A DNA stretch of 64,000 bases, taken from positions 124,001 through 188,000 of the forward strand of contig CACEQK010000001.1 in assembly GCA_902561585.1 (NCBI GenBank), read 5' to 3'. Within the stretch, counting starts at the first letter, position 1; each line of letters opens with the position of its first letter. Below are positions 54,838 through 62,927 of this stretch, in pieces. The DNA is from an uncultured Pelagibacteraceae bacterium. Its GTDB lineage: Bacteria; Pseudomonadota; Alphaproteobacteria; Pelagibacterales; Pelagibacteraceae. The notes beneath the pieces were generated by a model that saw nothing but the letters and a program-made list of their open reading frames with translations, had not been told where the DNA came from and did not search any database. A program made the translations under genes and the position numbers.

Positions 54838-56760
54838 TTAGGCGCTTTTTTCTTTATCTTCTTCTTTTACGTCTTCAAAATCAGCATCAACTACGTTGTC
54901 TTTATCTTTAGGATTAGCATCTTTTGGACCATCAGCTTTTCCAGCTTCAGGTTTTTGTTGGCTCTTATAAACTGCTTCTCCTAATTTCATTGAAACTTGG
55001 ATTAAACTTTGTGTTTTTTTCTTAATATCTTCTGCATCGGTTCCTTCTAAAGATTTTTTCAGATCAGCAATACCGTTTTCAATCGCTTTTTTCTCTTCAG
55101 CTGAGATTTTATCGCCGTGTTCTTTTAAACTTTTCTCAGTAGAAAAAACAAGACTATCGGCTTGATTTCTCACATCAACTGACTCTCTCTTCTTTTTATC
55201 TGCTTCTTTATTGGCCTCTGCATCTTTGACCATCTTGTTTATCTCTTCCTCAGATAATCCACCTGAAGCTTGAATTTGAATTTTTTGTTCCTTTCCTGTG
55301 CCTTTATCCTTTGCAGAAACATTAACTATTCCATTTGCATCAATATCGAATGTTACTTCGATTTGAGGAGTTCCTCTTGGTGCAGGAGGTATTCCTACTA
55401 ACTCAAAGTTACCTAATATTTTATTATCTGCAGCCATTTCTCTTTCTCCTTGTAATACCCTAATTGATACTGCAGGTTGGTTATCTTCAGCAGTTGAGAA
55501 AACTTGGCTCTTCTTAGTTGGGATAGTTGTGTTTTTTTCAATTAACTTTGTAGACACTCCACCTAGCGTTTCAATGCCCAGAGAAAGCGGTGTTACATCT
55601 AAAAGCAAAACATCTTTTACATCTCCCTGCAAAACACCACCTTGTATAGCAGCGCCCATTGCAACTACCTCATCAGGATTTACGCTTTTATTTGGTTCTT
55701 TTCCAAAAAAATTTTTAACTGTTTCAATAATCTTTGGCATTCTTGTCATACCACCAACAAGAACTACTTCATTAATCTCAGCTGCAGAAAAACCAGAATC
55801 TTTCAAAGCAGTTTTGCAGGGTTCTAATGTTCTATCAACTAGGCTTTGTACAAGGGCCTCTAATTTTGCTCTAGTAAATTTTAAATTTAAATGCTTAGGG
55901 CCAGTTTTATCTGCTGTAATAAAAGGTAGGTTAATTTCAGTCTGTGCTGCAGATGAAAGTTCGATTTTAGCTTTCTCAGCAGCTTCTTTTAATCTTTGAA
56001 GAGCAAGTTTATCTGTTTTTAAATCTATGCCATTATCTTTTTTAAATTCTGAAGCAAGGTATTCTACTATTGCATCATCAAAATCTTCACCACCTAAGAA
56101 AGTATCACCATTAGTTGATTTTACTTCAAATACACCGTCACCTATTTCTAAAATTGAAATATCAAAAGTACCACCACCTAAATCATAAACAGCAATTTTT
56201 TTTCCGCCTTTTTTATCCAGACCATAAGCTAATGACGCTGCTGTTGGTTCATTAATAATTCTTAAAACCTCAAGACCCGCAATTTTTCCTGCATCCTTGG
56301 TTGCTTGTCTTTGTGAATCATTAAAATAAGCAGGAACAGTAATCACAGCTTTTGTTACTGCTTGTCCTAAATATTTTTCAGCTGTTTCTTTCATTTTTTG
56401 TAAAACAAATGCAGAAATTTGCGCTGGTGAATATTTTTTTCCTTTGCCTTCTACCCATGCATCACCATTATCTGATTTAACGATCTTGTAAGGCACCTTC
56501 GAAATATCTTTTTGAACAGAAGGACCATCAAATTTTCTTCCAATTAATCTTTTTGCAGCAAATATTGTGTCGCCTGCATTAGTTACTGCTTGTCGCTTTG
56601 CTGGTTGACCAACTAGTTTTTCCTCATTTTCAAGAAAAGCTACTACAGAAGGAGTTGTTCTGGCACCTTCTGCATTTTCTAAAACTTTAGCTTGTGTACC
56701 ATCCATTATGGCTACACAAGAATTAGTAGTTCCTAAATCTATTCCTATAACTTTGCTCAT
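54838..56760 (-). CDS. dnaK: Chaperone DnaK (Hsp70)
   Basis: ATP-driven chaperone. The 640-residue protein starts [20 protein letters not shown]. It has [41 protein letters not shown], the [14 protein letters not shown] motif, the [15 protein letters not shown] linker and the substrate-binding domain. It ends with the acidic tail [13 protein letters not shown], standard for bacterial DnaK. A heat-shock-like promoter is visible between grpE and dnaK. Confidence 0.99.
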   Translation of the reverse strand: MSKVIGIDLGTTNSCVAIMDGTQAKVLENAEGARTTPSVVAFLENEEKLVGQPAKRQAVTNAGDTIFAAKRLIGRKFDGPSVQKDISKVPYKIVKSDNGDAWVEGKGKKYSPAQISAFVLQKMKETAEKYLGQAVTKAVITVPAYFNDSQRQATKDAGKIAGLEVLRIINEPTAASLAYGLDKKGGKKIAVYDLGGGTFDISILEIGDGVFEVKSTNGDTFLGGEDFDDAIVEYLASEFKKDNGIDLKTDKLALQRLKEAAEKAKIELSSAAQTEINLPFITADKTGPKHLNLKFTRAKLEALVQSLVDRTLEPCKTALKDSGFSAAEINEVVLVGGMTRMPKIIETVKNFFGKEPNKSVNPDEVVAMGAAIQGGVLQGDVKDVLLLDVTPLSLGIETLGGVSTKLIEKNTTIPTKKSQVFSTAEDNQPAVSIRVLQGEREMAADNKILGNFELVGIPPAPRGTPQIEVTFDIDANGIVNVSAKDKGTGKEQKIQIQASGGLSEEEINKMVKDAEANKEADKKKRESVDVRNQADSLVFSTEKSLKEHGDKISAEEKKAIENGIADLKKSLEGTDAEDIKKKTQSLIQVSMKLGEAVYKSQQKPEAGKADGPKDANPKDKDNVVDADFEDVKEEDKEKSA

Positions 56761-56779
56761 AAATATTCCTTATCAAATT

Positions 56780-56809
56780 CTATATGGGTGTTTTTTCCCT
56801 AACTACAAG
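56780..56809 (-). promoter_or_regulatory. Heat-shock (sigma-32) type promoter of dnaK, putative
   Basis: On the reverse strand CTTGTAG (56809-56803), 14 bases, then CCCATATAG (56788-56780). The sigma-32 consensus CTTGAAA / CCCCATnT is matched at 5 of 7 and nearly fully at -10. It lies in the 50-base grpE-dnaK gap, leaving about 15-20 bases of leader. Confidence 0.5.
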
Positions 56810-56810
56810 T

Positions 56811-57419
56811 CTATTTTTGGTCTTTTTTTTCCTTATTTTCCTCGTTTTTAATCTCTCTTTTTTTTGCTACGCTTACTAAAGCAGGTCTTAACAATCTCTC
56901 TCCTAACATATAACCTGCTTGAATTTCTTGAATTATTGTACCTGGTTCAACTTTATCATTTTCGATTTCAGACATTGCTTGATGAAAATTTGGATCAAAC
57001 TTTTTGTTTTTAGAGTCAATTTTCTTAATTCTATTTCTTTCAAATATAGAAATTATATCTTTCTCAATTATGTTTATATTTTCTAAAAATTTATCTAAGT
57101 CTTTATTTTCCTTTAGTTTTTCGTCATTTTTTATAGCTTCCCTTGCTCTTTGAAGATTGTCTAAAGTTGCTAAATTTTCTTTGGCGAAGTTAAAAGAACC
57201 AAATTCAAATGCGTCTTTAATCTCTTTTTCAAATCTTCGTCTTTGATTTTCGATTTCAGCAAGTGATCTTAGTAGTTTTTCCTCAGCTTCTTTTAATTTT
57301 TCTTCAATTGATTTTTCTTTTGGAGGAGTTTTCGGATTATTATCCTTGTTTGTAGCTTCGTTTTTATTGGTCTCTGATTTATTTTGATCTGAAACTTTTT
57401 TATCTTTTTCTTCGCTCAT
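56811..57419 (-). CDS. grpE: Nucleotide exchange factor GrpE
   Basis: Promotes ADP release from DnaK. The 202-residue protein has an acidic, Asn/Lys-rich disordered start (residues 1-38), a long coiled-coil helix (about 38-90: EEKLLRSLAEIENQRRRFEKEI), and the C-terminal beta domain with FDPNFHQAMSEIENDKVEPGTIIQEIQAGYMLGERLLRPALVSVAK. It is divergent from rdgB (45-base gap) and is the first gene of the leftward chaperone operon. Confidence 0.96.
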   Translation of the reverse strand: MSEEKDKKVSDQNKSETNKNEATNKDNNPKTPPKEKSIEEKLKEAEEKLLRSLAEIENQRRRFEKEIKDAFEFGSFNFAKENLATLDNLQRAREAIKNDEKLKENKDLDKFLENINIIEKDIISIFERNRIKKIDSKNKKFDPNFHQAMSEIENDKVEPGTIIQEIQAGYMLGERLLRPALVSVAKKREIKNEENKEKKDQK

Positions 57420-57464
57420 TTGATTTGCTATATAATAAGTAGTTTTAAAATTACTAGGTTAAAT

Positions 57465-58040
57465 ATGAAAAAAATATTAGTTGGAACTCATAATAATGGG
57501 AAATTTAAGGAAATTGCTTATTTATTACCAAAAAAATACAAGAAAATTTCTCCTTTAGAGCTTAAAATTAAAAGCCCAAAAGAAACAGGAAATTCATTCA
57601 AGTCTAACGCAAAGCTTAAAGTAAAATTTTTCTCTAAGTTTGTCGATTATGCTGTTATTTCAGACGATTCTGGACTTTGTATAAAAGCTTTAAATAACAG
57701 TCCAGGTATCTTCTCAGCAAGATTAGCAAAAAAACATGGAAGTTTTTATAGGGCAATGAAATTTATTTTAAAAAATTTAAAAAATAAAAAAAATAGAAGT
57801 GCCACTTTTGTTTGCAGTCTTTCGTATAAAAGTGAGAAAGGAAAAATAACTACAGTTCAAGGAAATTTAAAAGGAGAAATTTCAATGAAAATTAAAGGGA
57901 ATAAAGGATTTGGCTATGACCCTATCTTTATCCCTAAAGGTAAAGCAATTACATTTGGGGAGATGTCTAAATTTAAAAAGCTAAAAATGGATCATAGATT
58001 TTTAGCGTATAAAAAACTTATAAAAAAAGTTAAAATTTAA
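57465..58040 (+). CDS. rdgB: Non-canonical purine NTP pyrophosphatase (RdgB/HAM1)
   Basis: Removes dITP/XTP from nucleotide pools. The 191-residue protein starts KKILVGTHNNGKFKEIAYLLP (NTP-binding SxNxgK-like), with AVISDDSGLCIKALNNSPGIFSARLAK (metal-binding acidic residues), and ends GNKGFGYDPIFIPKGKAITFGEMS. The ATG at 57465 is preferred because conserved homologues begin there. It overlaps the convergent PBP-activator gene by 11 bases. Confidence 0.95.
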   Translation: MKKILVGTHNNGKFKEIAYLLPKKYKKISPLELKIKSPKETGNSFKSNAKLKVKFFSKFVDYAVISDDSGLCIKALNNSPGIFSARLAKKHGSFYRAMKFILKNLKNKKNRSATFVCSLSYKSEKGKITTVQGNLKGEISMKIKGNKGFGYDPIFIPKGKAITFGEMSKFKKLKMDHRFLAYKKLIKKVKI

Positions 58041-59178
58041 TAAACTTTTTATTTTCAGTCTTATAAATATCTAACTCTTGGATTACTTTTTGATTTTTAA
58101 AACTGAATGTACCTATTTTTCCTTTAATTTTATTTTTAAAAGAAAAATCATTTATTGACTTAATCATTCCATTTTTTTTCCAAGTGTAATAGATTAATCC
58201 TAAAGCATCATAGGTCAAAATAGTAATTTCGTTTGGATAAACATTAAATTTTTTAAAATAATTTTCGTTATATTTTTTAAACTCTTTAAAATTAACAGAA
58301 GGGTAATATAGATCTTTAATAGTATTTTCATAAAATATACTCTCATCAAACCATTGGTTAACAGTCGTAAATAGTACATTTTTTTGGTTTACGTCTGTGT
58401 AAACTAATGAAGTTAAAACACTTTTAAGATTATTCCCAAAATCAATTATTATGACAGAGTCGAAATTTACGTCACCTAGAGTGTATAATTGCTCTAATCG
58501 TTCTAATTCCTTTACTGACTGATCATCTTCTTTGTCTTCGAACATTTTTTTTCTTAATTCTAAATTTCTTTTTCTTTGAGCGTATTGAGTTAGTAATTCA
58601 ATTTCGCCTGTAAGTATTTCTGGATTCGGGCTATAAATAAATGTTCTAATATTTTCGCTATTTAAATTTTTTAGTTCTTTTTCAATCAAATCTAAAAATT
58701 GATTCTTAGGATACATTATAACTGTTTTACTTTTCTTTTGTTTCTTAATAAAATTTAGTAAGGCTAATAATTGGGACTCCAAACTAATACCAATACTTAT
58801 TATATTGTCAGAAAATTTTGAATTAATATTAGATGGTGAAATAAATATTAGATCATTATGCTTTTCCGCTATTTCGAACTCTTCGTTAGTAATTGGTCCA
58901 ATTACAACTTTAACATTATTTGATTTAATTTCATTAATAGCTTTATTAAGTTTTTCTTTTTCATTAAATCCAGAGTCTCTTGGAATTATTATTACATTCT
59001 CATCATTTATTTCTTCAAGAGCCAGTTGCAGAGAATAAAGCAAAGAATTACCAAGCTCACTATATGTGCCGGTTAAAGGCGCTAACAATCCTATTCTAAT
59101 AGATTTATTGTTTTCATCAGCATATAAGTTAAAATTAATTACTATTAAAAAAAAAGTAGCAAAAATTTTTTTTTTCAT
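58030..59178 (-). CDS. Periplasmic substrate-binding-like protein, PBP-activator (LpoA) type
   Basis: A 382-residue protein with a signal peptide (KKKIFATFFLIVINFNLYA) without lipobox cysteine, so probably soluble periplasmic. It has the Peripla_BP_6 fold: IRIGLLAPLTGTYSELGNSLLYSLQLALEEIN, then VKVVIGPITNEEFEIAEKHNDLIFISPSN. It lies next to rsmI, the usual place of the alphaproteobacterial LpoA-like 'penicillin-binding protein activator'. A leucine-binding ABC receptor is less likely because no ABC permease genes are adjacent. The ATG at 59178 is used because it begins the signal peptide. Confidence 0.8.
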   Translation of the reverse strand: MKKKIFATFFLIVINFNLYADENNKSIRIGLLAPLTGTYSELGNSLLYSLQLALEEINDENVIIIPRDSGFNEKEKLNKAINEIKSNNVKVVIGPITNEEFEIAEKHNDLIFISPSNINSKFSDNIISIGISLESQLLALLNFIKKQKKSKTVIMYPKNQFLDLIEKELKNLNSENIRTFIYSPNPEILTGEIELLTQYAQRKRNLELRKKMFEDKEDDQSVKELERLEQLYTLGDVNFDSVIIIDFGNNLKSVLTSLVYTDVNQKNVLFTTVNQWFDESIFYENTIKDLYYPSVNFKEFKKYNENYFKKFNVYPNEITILTYDALGLIYYTWKKNGMIKSINDFSFKNKIKGKIGTFSFKNQKVIQELDIYKTENKKFIKF

Positions 59179-59179
59179 T

Positions 59180-60016
59180 ATGCAGGTTACCTCTAAAAAC
59201 TTATATATTGTTTCAACACCTATTGGAAATCTAGAAGATATCACATTAAGAGCGTTGGAAGTTTTAAAAAAATCAGACATAATTCTCTGTGAAGATACTA
59301 GACAATCTATAAAATTACTAAATCATTATAAAATTAAAAAAAAATTGGTTTCTTATCATAAGTTTAATGAGAAAAAACAAACAACATCTATAATTAAATA
59401 TTTTAATGACGGCAAAATTTTGTCTCTTATTTCTGATGCCGGAACTCCCTTGCTATCGGATCCAGGTCGTTTATTAGTAAATGAATGTTTGATAAACAGC
59501 ATAAAAGTTACACCAATTCCCGGAGTATCATCAATAACAGCTGCGATGAGTGTATCTGGCTTTAAAGACCAGTTTTTATTTTATGGTTTTTTGCCAAAAA
59601 CCATTAATGAGTTAGAAAAAGCACTTGATACACTTTCAAGTGTCAACTTCACACAAGTATTTTTTATTCCTTCAAAAAAAATAAATTTTTATATCAATAG
59701 TTTTAAAAAATTTTTTTCTGGAAGAAAAATAATGATCGCTAAAGAAATTACAAAAGTACATGAAGAATTTTATAGAGAGGATGTTGATAAACTAAAGATG
59801 ATGAATAATTCTTTAAAAGGTGAACTTACTATTATAATTTCAAATCATGACAGTAATACAAAAAAATTTAATGAAGAAAAAATTGTTAATAAAGCAAAAA
59901 AATATTTAAAAAAATACAGTTTGAAAGATACTGTTGAATTAATTTTAGAAACAGAAAAAATAAATAAAAAAAAAGCTTATAATTTATGCCTAAAAATTAA
60001 AAATGAAAAAAATTAA
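59180..60016 (+). CDS. rsmI: 16S rRNA (cytidine1402-2'-O)-methyltransferase
   Basis: Methylates the ribose of C1402 in 16S rRNA. The 278-residue SAM-dependent tetrapyrrole-methylase-fold protein starts NLYIVSTPIGNLEDITLRALEVLKKSDIILCEDTRQ, with LISDAGTPLLSDPGRLLV and TPIPGVSSITAAMSVSG. The start at 59180 lies one base from the divergent start of the PBP-activator gene. It overlaps the BON lipoprotein by 14 bases. Confidence 0.96.
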   Translation: MQVTSKNLYIVSTPIGNLEDITLRALEVLKKSDIILCEDTRQSIKLLNHYKIKKKLVSYHKFNEKKQTTSIIKYFNDGKILSLISDAGTPLLSDPGRLLVNECLINSIKVTPIPGVSSITAAMSVSGFKDQFLFYGFLPKTINELEKALDTLSSVNFTQVFFIPSKKINFYINSFKKFFSGRKIMIAKEITKVHEEFYREDVDKLKMMNNSLKGELTIIISNHDSNTKKFNEEKIVNKAKKYLKKYSLKDTVELILETEKINKKKAYNLCLKIKNEKN

Positions 60017-60578
60017 TTTAATTTTACTCATCTTAATATTTGCTTGCACAACACCAGTTCAGTTTGGAACAGGAGTTAATATAACCTTTGACCCAAGAAC
60101 TATAGGAATGCAGATAGATGATACAATTATGCAAAAAAATCTCTCAGCAAGATTAGCTCTTGCAGATAAAAAGTATTTTTTATCTATACAGTCAGAGGTT
60201 TTAGACGGGCAAATATTTCTATCCGGAAAAGTTGATGAACCTGAGGAGAAAATAAAGATAACTAAAATGGCTTGGGAAACTAAAGGAGTGAGGTCAGTAA
60301 AAAATGCAATTACAATTAAAGGTCAAAGTAATTTTAAAAGTACTGCAAAAGATATTTTAATTACAAGTCAATTAAGAACCGCATTAATTTTAAATAAAAA
60401 AACCAAGGCGAGAAATTATACTTTGGAAACAGTAAATAAAAATATTTATATTTTTGGTATTGCGATGGATGAGGAAGAAAAAAAAGAAGTAATTAATGAA
60501 GCAAATAAAATTTATGATGTAAAAGAAGTTATCCCATCAATATATCTTGCAACTGAATTAAGTAGAACTAAATTTTAA
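60003..60578 (+). CDS. BON-domain lipoprotein
   Basis: A 191-residue protein. The signal peptide NLILLILIFACTTPVQFGTG places the lipobox Cys at residue 15. Two BON domains follow: about 48-110 (LSIQSEVLDGQIFLSGKVDEPEEKIKITKMAWETKGVRSVKNAI) and about 115-185 (ARNYTLETVNKNIYIFGIAMDEEEKKEVINEANKIYDVKEVIPSIYL). BON proteins bind phospholipids in the outer membrane (DolP type). It overlaps rsmI by 14 bases. Convergent with maeB (4-base overlap). Confidence 0.9.
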   Translation: MKKINLILLILIFACTTPVQFGTGVNITFDPRTIGMQIDDTIMQKNLSARLALADKKYFLSIQSEVLDGQIFLSGKVDEPEEKIKITKMAWETKGVRSVKNAITIKGQSNFKSTAKDILITSQLRTALILNKKTKARNYTLETVNKNIYIFGIAMDEEEKKEVINEANKIYDVKEVIPSIYLATELSRTKF

Positions 60579-62857
60579 TTTGAATAATCAATAACATCAG
60601 AGGAATAAGCTGCAATTGACGCTAAATTTAAAATTTCCGATGTTGAAGCTCTAAGAGGAGCAACTTCAATGGGTTGGCCCAACCCAATTAATAATGGACC
60701 TATAGTTTTTCCTCCACCAAAAACTTTCATTAATTTAGTTGAAATTGCTGCACTGTGGAGTGCAGGCATGATTAAGATATTTGCGTTACCTACAATTTTT
60801 GAAAATGGGTAAATTTCCTTGTAAATTGGATTTAAAGCTACATCAGGCTGCATCTCTCCATCAAAATCAAAGTCAACTTTTTCTTTTTTCAATTTTTCAA
60901 TTGCTTCTCTTACGTGCCTAGTATTTCTAGAAATAGGTTTTCCAAACGTTGAGTGAGATAAGAAAGCAACTTTAGGTTCAAAACCAAACAAACGTGCGAT
61001 ACGCACACATGATTTAGAAATATTTACCAATCGCTCGGCAGATGGTAACTCTGTTACGTTTGTGTCTGCCACTAGAATTGTTTTTCCTCTAGAAACAATC
61101 ATCGTCATACCAAAAATTTCTTCGTTTTTTCTTGCGTCTACAACTTTTTTCAATTTTTCTATTGAGGCAGCGTAATGTCTTATATTTCCAGTGACCATTG
61201 CATCAGCATCCTTACAGGCAATCATTGAAGATCCCCAAGCAATTCTATCGTTTCTTACGAGGCGATCTACATCTCTTTCTAACTGGCCTTCTCTTTGAAG
61301 TTTTTCATAAAGATGTTTAACGTATTTCTCTCTTTTTTCTTTGTCAGTGGAATTAACAATCTCGATTTTATAATTTTCATCTAAACCAATTTTTTTTAGT
61401 TGCTCTTTAACTCTATTTTTAGCACCGATAAGTATTGGTACTCCAAGTTTATTTTTTCCAAATTCAATTGCTGCCTTAAGCATATTTTCATCCTCTCCCT
61501 CTGCAAAAATAACTCTTTTCTGATTTTTTCTAATTTTTGCATTTATACCCTGCATAATTGACATTGAGGGATCTAACCGATTAGTTAGCTGATCCTTATA
61601 CAATTGAAGATCATCAATTTTTTTTCTTGCTGCTCCACTTTTCATTGCTGCTTCTGCTATAGCGGCAGGTATTACACTTATTAATCTTGGATCAAAAGTT
61701 GAGGGGATTATGTAATTTTTTCCATATCTTGGTCTATCACCGCCATAAGCTGCTACTACTTCATCTGGCACATTTTCCCTTGCTAGCAAAGCTATAGCAT
61801 TTGCTGCAGCAACCTTCATTTCCTCATTAATTGCTTTAGCCCTAACATCTAATGCACCTCTAAAAATATAAGGAAAACCAATTAGATTATTTACCTGATT
61901 TGGATAATCAGATCGTCCTGTTGCTATGATTGCATCGTCTCTCACTTCTTCAATTAATTCTGGTTTTATTTCTGGATCCGGATTTGCACATGCAAAAATA
62001 ATCGGATTTTTTGCCATTGATTTAACCATATCTTTGGAAACAACATCTTTTGCTGACAAACCTAGAAAAACATCTGCATTCTTCATAGCATCACTTAAAG
62101 ATCTAAATTTTGTTTCAATAGCATGTGCTGATTTGAATTGGTCAATATTTTTTCTTCCTTTGTAAATCACACCTTTGCTATCACACATGATAATGTTATC
62201 GCTTTTTACACCAGAACTTTTAAAAAGATTTGCGCAAGCTTGGGCAGATGCTCCTGCTCCGTTAACGACTATTTTTACTTCTGAAATTTTTTTCTTTGAA
62301 ATGTCTAATGCGTTTATTAGAGCTGCTGTAGTTATGATAGCAGTTCCGTGCTGATCGTCATGAAAAACTGGAATATCTAAAGTTTCTTTTAATTTTTGTT
62401 CGATAATAAAACAATCTGGCGCAGCTATATCTTCAAGATTAATGCCACCAAATGTTCCGCTAATATTTTTTATTGTCTCAATAATTGAATTTGTATCTTT
62501 GTTATCAATTTCAATATCAATTGAGTCTATATCGGCAAAACGTTTGAACAAAACTGACTTACCTTCCATTACTGGTTTAGATGCAAGTGAACCTAAGTTT
62601 CCTAATCCTAAAATTGCACTTCCGTTACTGATAACTGCTACAAGATTACCTTTACTTGTATAATCGTATGCAAGATCAGGGTTATTTGCGATTTCTTTGA
62701 CAGGAGCAGCAACTCCAGGTGAATAAGCTAATGATAAATCTCTTTTAGTTGTTAAAGGTTTAGATGATCCAATCTCAATTTTGCCTGACTTTCCTTTTAT
62801 ATGAAAATCAAGAGCTTCTTTATCCGTGTAATGATCAATCTCTGTTTTTTTTGGCAT
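60575..62857 (-). CDS. maeB: NADP-dependent malic enzyme fused to a phosphotransacetylase-like domain
   Basis: Converts malate to pyruvate and CO2 with NADP reduction. The 760-residue protein has the malic domain (about 1-430: LAYSPGVAAPVKEIANNPDLAYDYTSKGNLVAVISNG, PVFHDDQHGTAIITTAAL and VVNGAGASAQACANLF). The C-terminal phosphotransacetylase-like domain is about 440-760 (IFAEGEDENMLKAAIEF, ARLFGFEPKVAFLSHSTFG). That fusion is common in proteobacterial MaeB, and its C-terminal domain usually serves regulation by acetyl-CoA rather than catalysis. Divergent from murJ across 70 bases. Confidence 0.96.
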   Translation of the reverse strand: MPKKTEIDHYTDKEALDFHIKGKSGKIEIGSSKPLTTKRDLSLAYSPGVAAPVKEIANNPDLAYDYTSKGNLVAVISNGSAILGLGNLGSLASKPVMEGKSVLFKRFADIDSIDIEIDNKDTNSIIETIKNISGTFGGINLEDIAAPDCFIIEQKLKETLDIPVFHDDQHGTAIITTAALINALDISKKKISEVKIVVNGAGASAQACANLFKSSGVKSDNIIMCDSKGVIYKGRKNIDQFKSAHAIETKFRSLSDAMKNADVFLGLSAKDVVSKDMVKSMAKNPIIFACANPDPEIKPELIEEVRDDAIIATGRSDYPNQVNNLIGFPYIFRGALDVRAKAINEEMKVAAANAIALLARENVPDEVVAAYGGDRPRYGKNYIIPSTFDPRLISVIPAAIAEAAMKSGAARKKIDDLQLYKDQLTNRLDPSMSIMQGINAKIRKNQKRVIFAEGEDENMLKAAIEFGKNKLGVPILIGAKNRVKEQLKKIGLDENYKIEIVNSTDKEKREKYVKHLYEKLQREGQLERDVDRLVRNDRIAWGSSMIACKDADAMVTGNIRHYAASIEKLKKVVDARKNEEIFGMTMIVSRGKTILVADTNVTELPSAERLVNISKSCVRIARLFGFEPKVAFLSHSTFGKPISRNTRHVREAIEKLKKEKVDFDFDGEMQPDVALNPIYKEIYPFSKIVGNANILIMPALHSAAISTKLMKVFGGGKTIGPLLIGLGQPIEVAPLRASTSEILNLASIAAYSSDVIDYSN

Positions 62858-62927
62858 TTAATTAAATGAGTATGTAATATAAAAAATGATAATTCACTAA
62901 AAATTTATGGCTTAATTGAGATAATTT

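Noticed and set aside
55529..55999. A 156-residue plus-strand ORF opposite dnaK
   Set aside because: It mirrors conserved dnaK codons and has no independent start signal or family resemblance.
58030..59280. Longer N-terminus for the PBP-activator gene (start at 59280)
   Set aside because: The extra 34 residues are antisense to rsmI, and the signal peptide begins at the ATG at 59178.
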